Origin: Gammaproteobacteria bacterium
GTDB taxonomy: Bacteria > Pseudomonadota > Gammaproteobacteria > Pseudomonadales > Azotimanducaceae
Assembly: GCA_030425195.1 (NCBI GenBank)
Contig: JAUIAV010000008.1
Location: forward strand, 170,190-234,189
DNA: 64,000 nucleotides
Reading direction: 5' to 3'
The notes beneath the pieces were generated by a model that had not been told where the DNA came from, searched no databases, and saw only the letters and a program-made list of their open reading frames with translations. Below, one piece after another: positions 53,473 to 63,547 of the stretch; within the stretch, counting starts at the first letter, position 1, and each line of letters starts with the position of its first letter. Position numbers and translations under genes: made by a program.

Positions 53473-54057
53473 TCAGCCGCTGAGGGCGAAGTAGGCGCCG
53501 ATCAGACCGGCCACCGCCACCACCGCCCAGCCGAGGGCCTCCACGTAACGCCGGATCATGGTCTCCATCCGCTCGCCGCCGGCGACGATCAGGCCCGCCA
53601 CCAGAAAGAATCGGGCACCGCGGCCGATGAACGAGGCAAGGATGAAGGCAGGCAGATTCAGCATGGCGACACCGGCCGCGACGGTGAAGATCTTATAGGG
53701 CACGGGGGAGAAGCCGGCGATCAGCACGGCCCAGACGCCCCATCTGTCGAACCACTCCTTACCCCGCTGATAGGCGTCCCAGTAGCCGAGATCCTTCAGC
53801 AGCGGTGCCACGGCCTCGAACAGGAAGTAGCCGATGGCATATCCGGCGATGCCGCCGAGCAGGGACATCACCGTGGTGATCAGAGCATAGCGCCACGCCT
53901 TCTGCCGGTCTGCAACGCACATGGGGATGAGCATCACATCCGGCGGGACGGGAAAGAAGGAGGACTCAGCGAAGCTCATGCCACCCAGATAGCGCTCGGC
54001 ATGCGGATGCCGGGACCAGGTGATCACCTTCTCGTAGAGAGATCCAAAGAGCTGCAA
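53473..54057 (-). CDS. yqaA: YqaA-family (DedA/VTT) membrane protein
   Basis: 194 aa from the TTG at 54057, which has AGGAAAGG upstream and gives the standard family start (FGSLYEKVITWSRHP); an ATG at 54093 would add 12 residues. The VTT signature SFAESSFFPVPPDVMLIPM (about 28) and GIAGYAIGYFLFE are present, with several TM helices. The role of YqaA is not firmly known; DedA relatives move lipids or affect membrane homeostasis. Confidence 0.88.
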   Translation of the reverse strand: MQLFGSLYEKVITWSRHPHAERYLGGMSFAESSFFPVPPDVMLIPMCVADRQKAWRYALITTVMSLLGGIAGYAIGYFLFEAVAPLLKDLGYWDAYQRGKEWFDRWGVWAVLIAGFSPVPYKIFTVAAGVAMLNLPAFILASFIGRGARFFLVAGLIVAGGERMETMIRRYVEALGWAVVAVAGLIGAYFALSG

Positions 54058-54143
54058 ATTCCTTTCCTCAGGGAGTGCTGCGTCCTGCGGCATCCTACGA
54101 TTCCGGTGGTGCGGCCGCCACCTCGAGAGGTTGCTGAAAGTGT

Positions 54144-54172
54144 AAAAAAAACGCCGCCCCGGGGGGCGGCGT
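54144..54172 (-). terminator. Rho-independent terminator for nirS
   Basis: Read on the minus strand, an ACGCCGCC/GGCGGCGT stem (54172-54165 and 54158-54151) is followed by seven T residues (54150-54144). It starts about 20 bases after the nirS stop, a textbook intrinsic terminator and the strongest in the window. Confidence 0.92.
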
Positions 54173-54190
54173 CGAAAAGGATCGTTTGGG

Positions 54191-56365
<2,175 letters not shown>

Positions 56366-58555
56366 CTACAGATCCACGCGCAGGGCCACGCTGCCGTAGC
56401 GTCCGGGTGCGGAGAGGTAGTTGAACATGGGGTCGTTTTCCGTCCGGTTGCGGACCGAACTCCACTGCCAGTACGTCTTGTCGAAGGCATTGAAGAGGCC
56501 TGCATCGAGGCGGATGTTCGTCGAGATCTGCCAGCTGGCTGTCAGATCGAGAATGGCGTAGCCGTCGGTGGTGACCTGGCCGGGGACACTTTCGTCCACC
56601 CGGTCCTTGGCGGCCACCGCGGTGATGATCATGCCGAGTCGCCAGCGGTCACCCGGGGCCCAGGTCAGCGCGGTGATCAGCTCTGCCGGGTCCACGGTAT
56701 TGAGCGGTTCGTCCGTGGTCCGGTTGTCGCCGCGGGTAATGCTGCCGGCGGCGTCCAGCGTGAGGCCGGGTACCCACTCGTCGAAGGAATAGCCGAATGT
56801 GAACTCGGCGCCGTAGACCCGGGCGTGGTCGATATTGCGGGACTGGAAGATCAGGGTGCCGGACTCGTCCAGACCCAGATTCACCTTGGTTTCGATCAGG
56901 TCGTCGTAGTCGGCGCCGAAAGCGGCCAGTGACCATTGCATGCGGCTGCCGCGGTAGCGGTAGCCGATCTCGATGCCGTCCGAGGTTTCAGGCTCCAGAT
57001 CCGGATTGGGAATGGCCCGGTAGCCGAACAGCGGCAGATTGAAGCCGATGTTCAGATCTTCGAAAGGCGGCGCCCGGAAGCCGTGCGCGTACTGGAAGTA
57101 GGCTTCGGATGCGCTGTTGAAACGCCACAAAGCACCGAATTTTGGCGCCAGGGAGGACTCGTTCTTGTCCACCACCACGGTTCCCGGATTGTCTTCGCTG
57201 AAGACAGCGTCCACCTGAGCATCCAGGTCGTAGCTCTGGTAGCGCAGGCCGGGAATCAGGGTGAGGCGCCCGAAAGAGATCTCGTCATGCACATAGACGG
57301 CGAACTCCTCCACGGTGGAGTTGGGGAAGTCGCGTACGGGCATGGCCTCTCCAAGCAGCCAGTTGCTGCTGATTCCCGTGCTCAGATCCGTGCTGCGTCC
57401 GTCCCGGATCTCCTCCACATCGCTGGTCTCGAAAGAACCGCCCCAGGCGATCCGGTGCTCGGCACGGCGCGTTGTGAAGCCGGACTCCAGATCGATCATC
57501 GCCCCGATGGTCCGGGTGTCGTACCGGAACTGGCGCTCGTTCAGCGTGGCGATGGGTTCGCGCAGGTCTACCGTATTCTGTTCCACACTGACATCCTGCC
57601 AGTAAAGGTTCAGCCTGCCGCCATCGAGCCAGGGGGAGGCGACGTCGAAGTCGTAACCCAGCGTGACGGCGTAGCGGCGGCGCTCGTCGTCGCCGGTGAG
57701 GCCGGTGGTGTTGCGGAACTGGCGGCCCGTGCCGAGCACGCTGACCATGTCCGTCTGCACGTTCTCATCGAAAACCGATCCCTCCAGACGGATCCGGTGG
57801 CCGTTCTCCCGTGTGTAGCCGCTCTTGAGAAACACTGATTTCCGCGTCCGGTCCTGCTGGTCCGGCTCGTCCACGGCCGATCGGTCGATCTCGTGACCGT
57901 CTTTCCTGGAGACGTGCACTACGCCATCGGCGGTGCCGGTTCCGATTCTGCCGCCGGCCGCGAAAGAGCCGTTCAGGGTGGTGGAGTCATCCCGGCCGGA
58001 CCAGGTGGCGCTACCGCCGACATGGGCGTTGCGCCCGTTCAGGTATTCCTGCGGGTCGCGGGTGACGATGGCGAAAACGCCACCCAGCGCATCATTGCCG
58101 AACAGGGTGGAAGCGGGGCCGCGCAGAATCTCCACGCGGGAGATGGCGTCCGCCACCAGGAAGTCCTGGCCCGCATTGGAAAATGAGCCGACGTCGAACT
58201 GATCCGGTATGGGCACGCCGTCGATCAGACTGGCGACCCGGTTTCCGGAGAGGCCCCGAATGGTGATCTCCGTCTCGCCGAAACGGCTGTCGGCCGTGGT
58301 CACGCTGATTCCGGGGGTGTAGCGGGTGATGTCGGAGAGACTGGCCGCCATCTCGTCCATCAGATCGGCATGAGTGATGACGTCCACCTTGCCGACCACG
58401 TTGTCGGCAGGACGGGGCATGCGTGCGCCGACCACCAGGATCTCGTCGATCACACCGATGGAAGCATCGGAAACCTCCGCACAGACGACGCCGGCAGCAG
58501 CGAGCTGAAGGCAGACCACGGCGGCGAACGGCGTGGTGTAACTGGGTAGTCTCAT
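56366..58555 (-). CDS. TonB-dependent receptor, heme/hemoglobin or siderophore type
   Basis: 729 aa with signal peptide (to VVCAE). TonB box-like IDEILVVGARM, plug domain (about 45-160: IRGLSGNRVASLIDGVPIPDQ; VEILRGPASTLFGNDALGGV), and a 22-strand barrel (about 190-729) ending ...LRVDL. The plug and barrel signatures (FLNAFDKTYWQWSS) fit the hemoglobin/transferrin/lactoferrin receptor family. Energised by the TonB system at 27452-32428. It lies upstream of nirS in the same direction, 51 bases apart, so a shared transcript is likely; this suggests iron, heme or copper supply for nitrite reduction, an inference. Confidence 0.88.
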   Translation of the reverse strand: MRLPSYTTPFAAVVCLQLAAAGVVCAEVSDASIGVIDEILVVGARMPRPADNVVGKVDVITHADLMDEMAASLSDITRYTPGISVTTADSRFGETEITIRGLSGNRVASLIDGVPIPDQFDVGSFSNAGQDFLVADAISRVEILRGPASTLFGNDALGGVFAIVTRDPQEYLNGRNAHVGGSATWSGRDDSTTLNGSFAAGGRIGTGTADGVVHVSRKDGHEIDRSAVDEPDQQDRTRKSVFLKSGYTRENGHRIRLEGSVFDENVQTDMVSVLGTGRQFRNTTGLTGDDERRRYAVTLGYDFDVASPWLDGGRLNLYWQDVSVEQNTVDLREPIATLNERQFRYDTRTIGAMIDLESGFTTRRAEHRIAWGGSFETSDVEEIRDGRSTDLSTGISSNWLLGEAMPVRDFPNSTVEEFAVYVHDEISFGRLTLIPGLRYQSYDLDAQVDAVFSEDNPGTVVVDKNESSLAPKFGALWRFNSASEAYFQYAHGFRAPPFEDLNIGFNLPLFGYRAIPNPDLEPETSDGIEIGYRYRGSRMQWSLAAFGADYDDLIETKVNLGLDESGTLIFQSRNIDHARVYGAEFTFGYSFDEWVPGLTLDAAGSITRGDNRTTDEPLNTVDPAELITALTWAPGDRWRLGMIITAVAAKDRVDESVPGQVTTDGYAILDLTASWQISTNIRLDAGLFNAFDKTYWQWSSVRNRTENDPMFNYLSAPGRYGSVALRVDL

Positions 58556-58619
58556 GCGGGGTGCTCTTGTTCTTTTAACCCGGATGCCAAGTCTCCCGGA
58601 ACCACAACCTTACCTCACT

Positions 58620-58717
58620 CCGGACAATCCCTTACAGCGCTAGCTGAAACTCACGGTTCGAGCCATTTCGTGTCCGGCCTATTCTCTCATGTGGGTCAGA
58701 AGGCGATGAGCGCCTTC
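58620..58717 (+). promoter_or_regulatory. Structured leader between the receptor and the porin genes
   Basis: A 7-bp stem CCGGACA/TGTCCGG (58620-58626 and 58671-58677) closes a 44-base region holding a smaller stem, CAGC/GCTG. It is followed by a hairpin GAAGGCG/CGCCTTC (58699-58705 and 58711-58717) just before the porin start at 58738. It is too short for a tRNA and fits no riboswitch I recognise. Confidence 0.35.
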
Positions 58718-58737
58718 GGTTTAGTGGGATAGAGAGA

Positions 58738-59991
58738 ATGAATACGAAAAACATCCTGGTCGTCGCTTCGGCGGCTATACTGCTATCTATGGTGTGGGCG
58801 GTGCCCGTGCAGGCGGCCGAAGAGAGTGATTCCCTGGACGTGCTGCTCGACGAAGGCAAGGTCATGCTGGACTTCCGCTACCGGTACGAGTTCGTGGAGG
58901 ACGACCGTTTTCCAGAGGACGCCAATGCCTCGACGCTGCGGACCCGGCTGGGCTTCCAGTCCGGCAACTGGAACGGCCTGGACTTCAACATCGAAGTGAA
59001 TGACGTCCGCCACATCCTCTCGAACGACTTCAACGCCGGGGGCGGCACGACGCCGGACCGGACGGAATATCCGGTGGTCCCGGATCCAAAAGGCACGCGG
59101 CTCAACCAGGCGTACGTGAACTACACGGGTATCGACGACTGGGGATTCAAGGTCGGCCGGCAGCGGATCAACCTGGACAATCAGCGCTTCGTCGGCTCCG
59201 TCGGCTGGCGGCAGACGGAGCAGGTGTTCGATGCCGGGACCGTCGGATGGGCCAGCGACAATGCGGACTTTTCCGCGACCTACGTGCAGTGGGTACGCAG
59301 GATTTTCGGACCGGACTCATCCGACGGCAAGCACCGTCAGGATGGCACGATCTTCCTGAATGGCGGGATCGGTACGCCCATCGGCAAGGTCCGCGGCTAT
59401 TACTACCTCATTGATGACGATGACGCAGCGGCGTTTTCCACCGGCACCATCGGTGCTCGGCTGGCCGGAGCCCCCGCGATCAACGATGACTGGTCGCTCC
59501 GCTACGAAGCGGAATACGCGCGCCAGAGCGATGCCGGAAACAATCCGGTGGATTATTCTGCCGATTACTTTCACCTGGCAGCCGCCGCCGTCACCGGCTT
59601 TTTTGACTTCGGTCTCGGATGGGAACTGCTCGGCGGTGACAATGGCAGCGACGGTTACGCGGCCTTCAGAACACCACTGGCGACGCTGCACAAGTTCAAC
59701 GGCTGGGCCGATCAGTTCCTCGCAACGCCCACCCGTGGCCTTTCGGATTTCTATCTCACCTTCAAGGCAACGCCCGGTGACATGATCTTCGACGCCCGCT
59801 TCCACACCTTCGAGGCGGATTCGGGCAGCGCCAAGTTCGGGAACGAGCTCGACTTCCGTGCCGGATACAAGTTCACCAGGCGTTTCAGGGGAGATCTGTT
59901 CCTGGCGGTGTTCGACGCCGACAGTGAGGGGGCGGTGTTCGGCTATGAGGACGTCACCAAGTTCTGGGTGCAGCTCTACTACAACCTGTAG
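58738..59991 (+). CDS. Alginate-export-type outer-membrane porin
   Basis: 417 aa with signal peptide ending VQAAEE. Beta-strand-rich barrel with family features LDFRYRYEFVEDD, GFKVGRQRINLDNQRFVGSVGWRQ, and C-terminal FWVQLYYNL. Similar to the alginate export/AlgE-like family, large outer-membrane channels not limited to alginate. It is divergent from the receptor gene. A hairpin-rich leader precedes it. It could admit anions such as nitrite into the periplasm, an inference from context. Confidence 0.8.
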   Translation: MNTKNILVVASAAILLSMVWAVPVQAAEESDSLDVLLDEGKVMLDFRYRYEFVEDDRFPEDANASTLRTRLGFQSGNWNGLDFNIEVNDVRHILSNDFNAGGGTTPDRTEYPVVPDPKGTRLNQAYVNYTGIDDWGFKVGRQRINLDNQRFVGSVGWRQTEQVFDAGTVGWASDNADFSATYVQWVRRIFGPDSSDGKHRQDGTIFLNGGIGTPIGKVRGYYYLIDDDDAAAFSTGTIGARLAGAPAINDDWSLRYEAEYARQSDAGNNPVDYSADYFHLAAAAVTGFFDFGLGWELLGGDNGSDGYAAFRTPLATLHKFNGWADQFLATPTRGLSDFYLTFKATPGDMIFDARFHTFEADSGSAKFGNELDFRAGYKFTRRFRGDLFLAVFDADSEGAVFGYEDVTKFWVQLYYNL

Positions 59992-60102
59992 GCGTGCATC
60001 AGGGTGTGGCGACGCCGACTCCGTGATTTCCCTTATTTTCAGGGTGGTCGATCGGAGCGATAGTCGCCAGCACCAGTAAAAGCAGTACCGCTGGCCATGT
60101 CT

Positions 60103-60133
60103 GCCCGGCGCGGGTCTCAAGGAGGCGCCGGGC
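60103..60133 (+). promoter_or_regulatory. 9-bp stem with AAGGAG in the loop, before the oxidase operon
   Basis: GCCCGGCGC (60103-60111) and GCGCCGGGC (60125-60133) are perfect complements; the 13-base loop contains AAGGAG. It lies about 28 bases before the small TM gene start (60162). An mRNA control element is possible but unproved. Confidence 0.4.
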
Positions 60134-60161
60134 GTCGAGAACAAGAACAGGGGCGGATCTC

Positions 60162-60317
60162 ATGGCTGATCAGGGCGACGACGATAGGGATGTGCCGGTA
60201 ATGCAGCGCATCCTGGACAATCCTTTCATTCTTCTCTTCATTGGCATCCTGATACCCACGATGACGTACATCATCTGGGGCATCATGGAACTGATATCGA
60301 TTCCTATCGCAGATTGA
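60162..60317 (+). CDS. 51-aa single-TM subunit of the heme-copper oxidase
   Basis: 51 aa: an acidic start (MADQGDDDRDVPVMQRILDNP) and one TM helix (about 21-42, FILLFIGILIPTMTYIIWGIM), N-terminus probably cytoplasmic. It lies 20 bases before the CuA subunit gene in the same direction. Small one-TM subunits accompany several heme-copper oxidases (for example the subunit IIa of ba3 oxidases), which fits this context. No sequence signature of its own. Confidence 0.65.
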   Translation: MADQGDDDRDVPVMQRILDNPFILLFIGILIPTMTYIIWGIMELISIPIAD

Positions 60318-60337
60318 CTGACCGGGGGTAGCGGAAG

Positions 60338-60898
60338 ATGACGAGTCTGGCACCACCGAGCAAGAAAATCTGGTGGAAAGAACCCATAGAAAAAGGGGAG
60401 CTGATCTGGATAGCCGTGGTGGTTGTCTGGGGCATCATCCTCACCCTGATGATGCCGTTCTGGCACATCTACGGGGAGCAGAACCTTTCCAGCGAAGCGT
60501 ACAAAACCACGGCCGAGGCCTTCCAGGCGAAGACCATGGCGGTGGTGGAAGAGTACACCGTGCGGACGGAAGGACCCTTCAACAAGCCGGTCGTAAAGCC
60601 GCCGGCCGGAGCGGACATCTATCTCATCGGCCGTCTCTGGGACTGGTGGCCGGCCTATGAGCTGGAGAAGGGGCAGAGTTACCGCCTGCATATCAGTTCG
60701 ACGGACTGGCAGCACGGCTTTTCCCTTCAGCCGGCCAACATCAACGTGCAGGTCCTGCCGGGATACGACATGGTGATGACGGTCACTCCGAACAGGACGG
60801 GCGAACACACGATCGTCTGCAACGAATACTGCGGTATCGGACACCACAACATGCTGGGGACGATACACGTGGTGGAGGGAGGTGCCAGCGGTGAGTAG
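60338..60898 (+). CDS. Heme-copper oxidase/NOR subunit II with CuA site
   Basis: 186 aa. One TM helix (about 22-42), then a periplasmic cupredoxin domain. CuA ligands: His in STDWQHGFS (about 128), C-x3-C-x3-H-x2-M in CNEYCGIGHHNM (about 163-174). It would accept electrons from cytochrome c and pass them to subunit I. The single TM helix is like B-type (ba3) oxidases and CuA-type NO reductases. The stop overlaps the start of subunit I. Confidence 0.92.
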   Translation: MTSLAPPSKKIWWKEPIEKGELIWIAVVVVWGIILTLMMPFWHIYGEQNLSSEAYKTTAEAFQAKTMAVVEEYTVRTEGPFNKPVVKPPAGADIYLIGRLWDWWPAYELEKGQSYRLHISSTDWQHGFSLQPANINVQVLPGYDMVMTVTPNRTGEHTIVCNEYCGIGHHNMLGTIHVVEGGASGE

Positions 60899-62600
60899 CG
60901 CAACAGCAAGCGATTTCCGGACCTGCCCCGACACGGGGCTCAAGTTCCACAGACCTGCAGAGGCGCTGATCAAGGCCAATGCCGTCGCAGCAGTGGTTTT
61001 TCTCCTGGTGGGTGGTGTGCTCGGCCTGCTCGTGGGCCTCACCCGCTGGCCTGAAGTGCACCTGCTCGAAGCGGACGCGTTTTATCAGGTGCTCACGGCG
61101 CACGGCATCAACGTGCTGATCTTCTGGATGATCTTCTTCGAGATGGCGGTGCTGCAGTTCTGCTCCTCCACGCTGCTCGGCTGCCGGATCGCAACGCCGA
61201 GGCTCGGCTGGGCATCCTGGGGGCTGATGGTGATCGGCGCACTGCTCAACAACTACGCCGTTCTGTGGAAAGGCAACTCGAGCGTCATGATGACGTCCTA
61301 CGTGCCGATCCCGGCCGACACCTGGTTCTACGTCGGCCTGATCCTGTTTGCCGTCGGTGCCCTCATCAACTGCTTCATCTTTCTCGCCACCCTGGTGATC
61401 GCCAAATCGGAACGGACCTATGAAGGGTCGCTGCCTCTGGTCACCTTCGGTGCTCTGACGGCGGCGATTATCGCCATCTTCACCATCGCGTCCGGTGCAG
61501 TCATCCTGATTCCGACTCTGCTCTGGAATCTGGGATTCGTGAGCCACATCGACGCCGGCGTTTACCGGCTCATCTGGTGGGCGTTCGGACATTCCTCTCA
61601 ACAGATCAATGTGGCCGCGCATGTTGCCGTCTGGTATGCCATCGCGGCGATCGTATTCGGCGCCAAGCCGCTGTCCGAGAAGGTCAGCCGTTTCGCGTTC
61701 CTCATGTACATCGCCGTCCTGCAGATCGCCAGCGCGCACCACCTGCTCGTCGATCCCGGCCTGAGCTCTGAATGGAAGATCTTCAATACGAGTTACGCCA
61801 TGTATCTCGCGGTGATGGCCAGCATGGTTCATGGTCTGACGGTGCCCGGTTCGATAGAAGCCGCACAGCGGGCCAAGGGATTCAACTCGGGCCTCTTCGA
61901 ATGGCTGAGAAAAGCGCCCTGGGGAAATCCGGTGTTCTCCGGCATGTTCCTCTCGCTGGTCGGCTTCGGCGTGCTGGGCGGTATTACCGGCGTGGTGATG
62001 GGTGCTGAGCAGATAAACCTGATCGTGCACAACACGCTCTATGTGCCCGGCCACTTCCACGGCACCGTGGTGGTGGGGTCCACGCTGGCATTCATGGCGC
62101 TCACCTACTGGCTCGTGCCCATTCTGTTCCGGCGGGAGCTGATTCTGCCCAGGCTGGCGAGCTGGCAGCCTTATCTGTTCGGGCTCGGTATGACGGGGGT
62201 CGCGCTGTTTCTGATGGGTGCCGGGACGCTGGGAGTGCCACGCCGGCATTGGGACATTCTGTTCTCGAGTGCGCCCGGCGGCGGCTACGAGTTCTCCGCA
62301 GCCGCGCTGACGATGATGAGTCTGAACGGCATGTCTGTCGTTCTCGCCTGTCTGGGCGGCGCGGCGTTCATCCTGATCGTAGTCGGCTCCCTGCTTTTCG
62401 GCCGGAAGCTCGACGAAGAAGAGAAGGTTGGAAGAGAGATGATCGCCACGCCACCCGCGGAAGCATCCTATGCGGGGATCGGCTCCGGCAGTATCACGAT
62501 TCCCGGAACGCTGGTGATGGTGTTCGTCTTCTTCGCTGCCTTCGCGCTGTACTACTTCATCAACTGGAAGTACCTGGCCGAGACCTGGGGTATCAGCTGA
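60891..62600 (+). CDS. Heme-copper oxidase superfamily subunit I lacking the active-site Tyr (likely NO reductase)
   Basis: 569 aa from GTG 60891 (GGAGGGAGG upstream); GTG 60882 is possible. All canonical His are present (numbering from 60891): low-spin H71 (TAHG) and H390, CuB ligands H234 (AFGHSSQQ) and H283/H284 (SAHHLLVDPG), high-spin heme H388 (GHFH). At the position of the cross-linked Tyr (His+4, HPxxY in oxidases) there is Gln (HSSQQ). Loss of this Tyr is the hallmark of NO reductase-type members of the superfamily. Together with NirS nearby, NO reduction to N2O is favoured over O2 reduction. Confidence 0.88.
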   Translation: MSSATASDFRTCPDTGLKFHRPAEALIKANAVAAVVFLLVGGVLGLLVGLTRWPEVHLLEADAFYQVLTAHGINVLIFWMIFFEMAVLQFCSSTLLGCRIATPRLGWASWGLMVIGALLNNYAVLWKGNSSVMMTSYVPIPADTWFYVGLILFAVGALINCFIFLATLVIAKSERTYEGSLPLVTFGALTAAIIAIFTIASGAVILIPTLLWNLGFVSHIDAGVYRLIWWAFGHSSQQINVAAHVAVWYAIAAIVFGAKPLSEKVSRFAFLMYIAVLQIASAHHLLVDPGLSSEWKIFNTSYAMYLAVMASMVHGLTVPGSIEAAQRAKGFNSGLFEWLRKAPWGNPVFSGMFLSLVGFGVLGGITGVVMGAEQINLIVHNTLYVPGHFHGTVVVGSTLAFMALTYWLVPILFRRELILPRLASWQPYLFGLGMTGVALFLMGAGTLGVPRRHWDILFSSAPGGGYEFSAAALTMMSLNGMSVVLACLGGAAFILIVVGSLLFGRKLDEEEKVGREMIATPPAEASYAGIGSGSITIPGTLVMVFVFFAAFALYYFINWKYLAETWGIS

Positions 62601-62652
62601 TACGCCGGCAGGACGCGGAGGCGGTCATCCGGCCGGACGATCGCCTCCCGCC

Positions 62653-63546
62653 ATGTGCCACTTCCTGACGGAGCTTTCCGTGATCGCTCAGATTGTCGAC
62701 ATCTTCAAGCTGCGCATCGGGCTCTTCATGGCGGTCACGGCCCTGGCCGGCTACGCCGTCACGCCTGGCGTCGAACTTTCGCTGGTAGAGCTTGCCCTGC
62801 TCGCCCTGGTGACCCTGGGGGCATCCGGCGCGGCCGGTGCGTTCAATCAGTTCATGGAATGGGACCTGGACGGCCTCATGAAGCGGACGGCCTCCCGGCC
62901 GTTCGTCACGGGTGCGGTGCGCAGAGAGGACTGGTGGTTGTGGCTCATCGGAGGTCTGCTGCTCACCTCGGTGCTCGCCGCCGCCTGGTGGTTCAATGCG
63001 GCCGTGGCCGTGCATCTGTTTCTCGGCGCCTTCTTCTATGGTGTGGTGTACACCCTCTGGCTGAAGCGCCGCACGCCGCTGAACATCGTCATCGGCGGTG
63101 CGTCCGGAAGCTTTGCCGTTCTGGTTGGCGCCTCCGCGGCGGATCCCTCGCTCAGTGCGGCCTCGGTGCTGCTGGCCATCGTTCTCTTCCTGTGGACGCC
63201 GCCGCACTTCTGGGCGCTGGCGATCGCACAGAAGGAGGAATACGCGGCTGCCGGAGTGCCCATGCTGCCGGTGGTGACCGGTGATGCTCAGGCGGCGCGG
63301 ATCATCCTGCAGAACACGCTGCTTCTGGTGGCGGTTTCGCTGCTGCCGGTGCTGTTCGGCATGGGATGGCTGTACCTGATGGGCGCCGCGGCGGGCGGCG
63401 GGTACTTCGTTTACCGCAGCCTTCGTCTCGACCAGCGTCCGGAGAAGCTTCAGGCCATCCGGTGTTTCCTGGCTTCCCTGGTGCAACTCCTGCTGCTGAT
63501 GGTGACGGCCATTCTCGATCCGCATTTCCACTGGCCGGTCTTCTGA
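62653..63546 (+). CDS. cyoE: Protoheme IX farnesyltransferase
   Basis: 297 aa, nine TM segments. The prenyltransferase metal motif NQFMEWDLDGLMKRTASRP (NxxxDxxxD form) lies at about 66-84, and the second motif is near 175. It converts heme b to heme o. Its position after the oxidase-like subunit I implies that this enzyme carries heme o or, if a ctaA homologue exists elsewhere, heme a. Confidence 0.93.
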   Translation: MCHFLTELSVIAQIVDIFKLRIGLFMAVTALAGYAVTPGVELSLVELALLALVTLGASGAAGAFNQFMEWDLDGLMKRTASRPFVTGAVRREDWWLWLIGGLLLTSVLAAAWWFNAAVAVHLFLGAFFYGVVYTLWLKRRTPLNIVIGGASGSFAVLVGASAADPSLSAASVLLAIVLFLWTPPHFWALAIAQKEEYAAAGVPMLPVVTGDAQAARIILQNTLLLVAVSLLPVLFGMGWLYLMGAAAGGGYFVYRSLRLDQRPEKLQAIRCFLASLVQLLLLMVTAILDPHFHWPVF

Positions 63547-63547
63547 G

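Noticed and set aside
58620-58677. Possible tRNA (acceptor-like stem and GGTTCGAGCC)
   Set aside because: At about 57 bases it is too short, has no anticodon arm or D-arm of normal shape; listed only as a structured leader.
60338-62600. Plain ba3-type oxygen reductase
   Set aside because: Considered because of the B-type features and CuA, but the missing active-site Tyr and NirS context favour NO reduction; not excluded by sequence alone.
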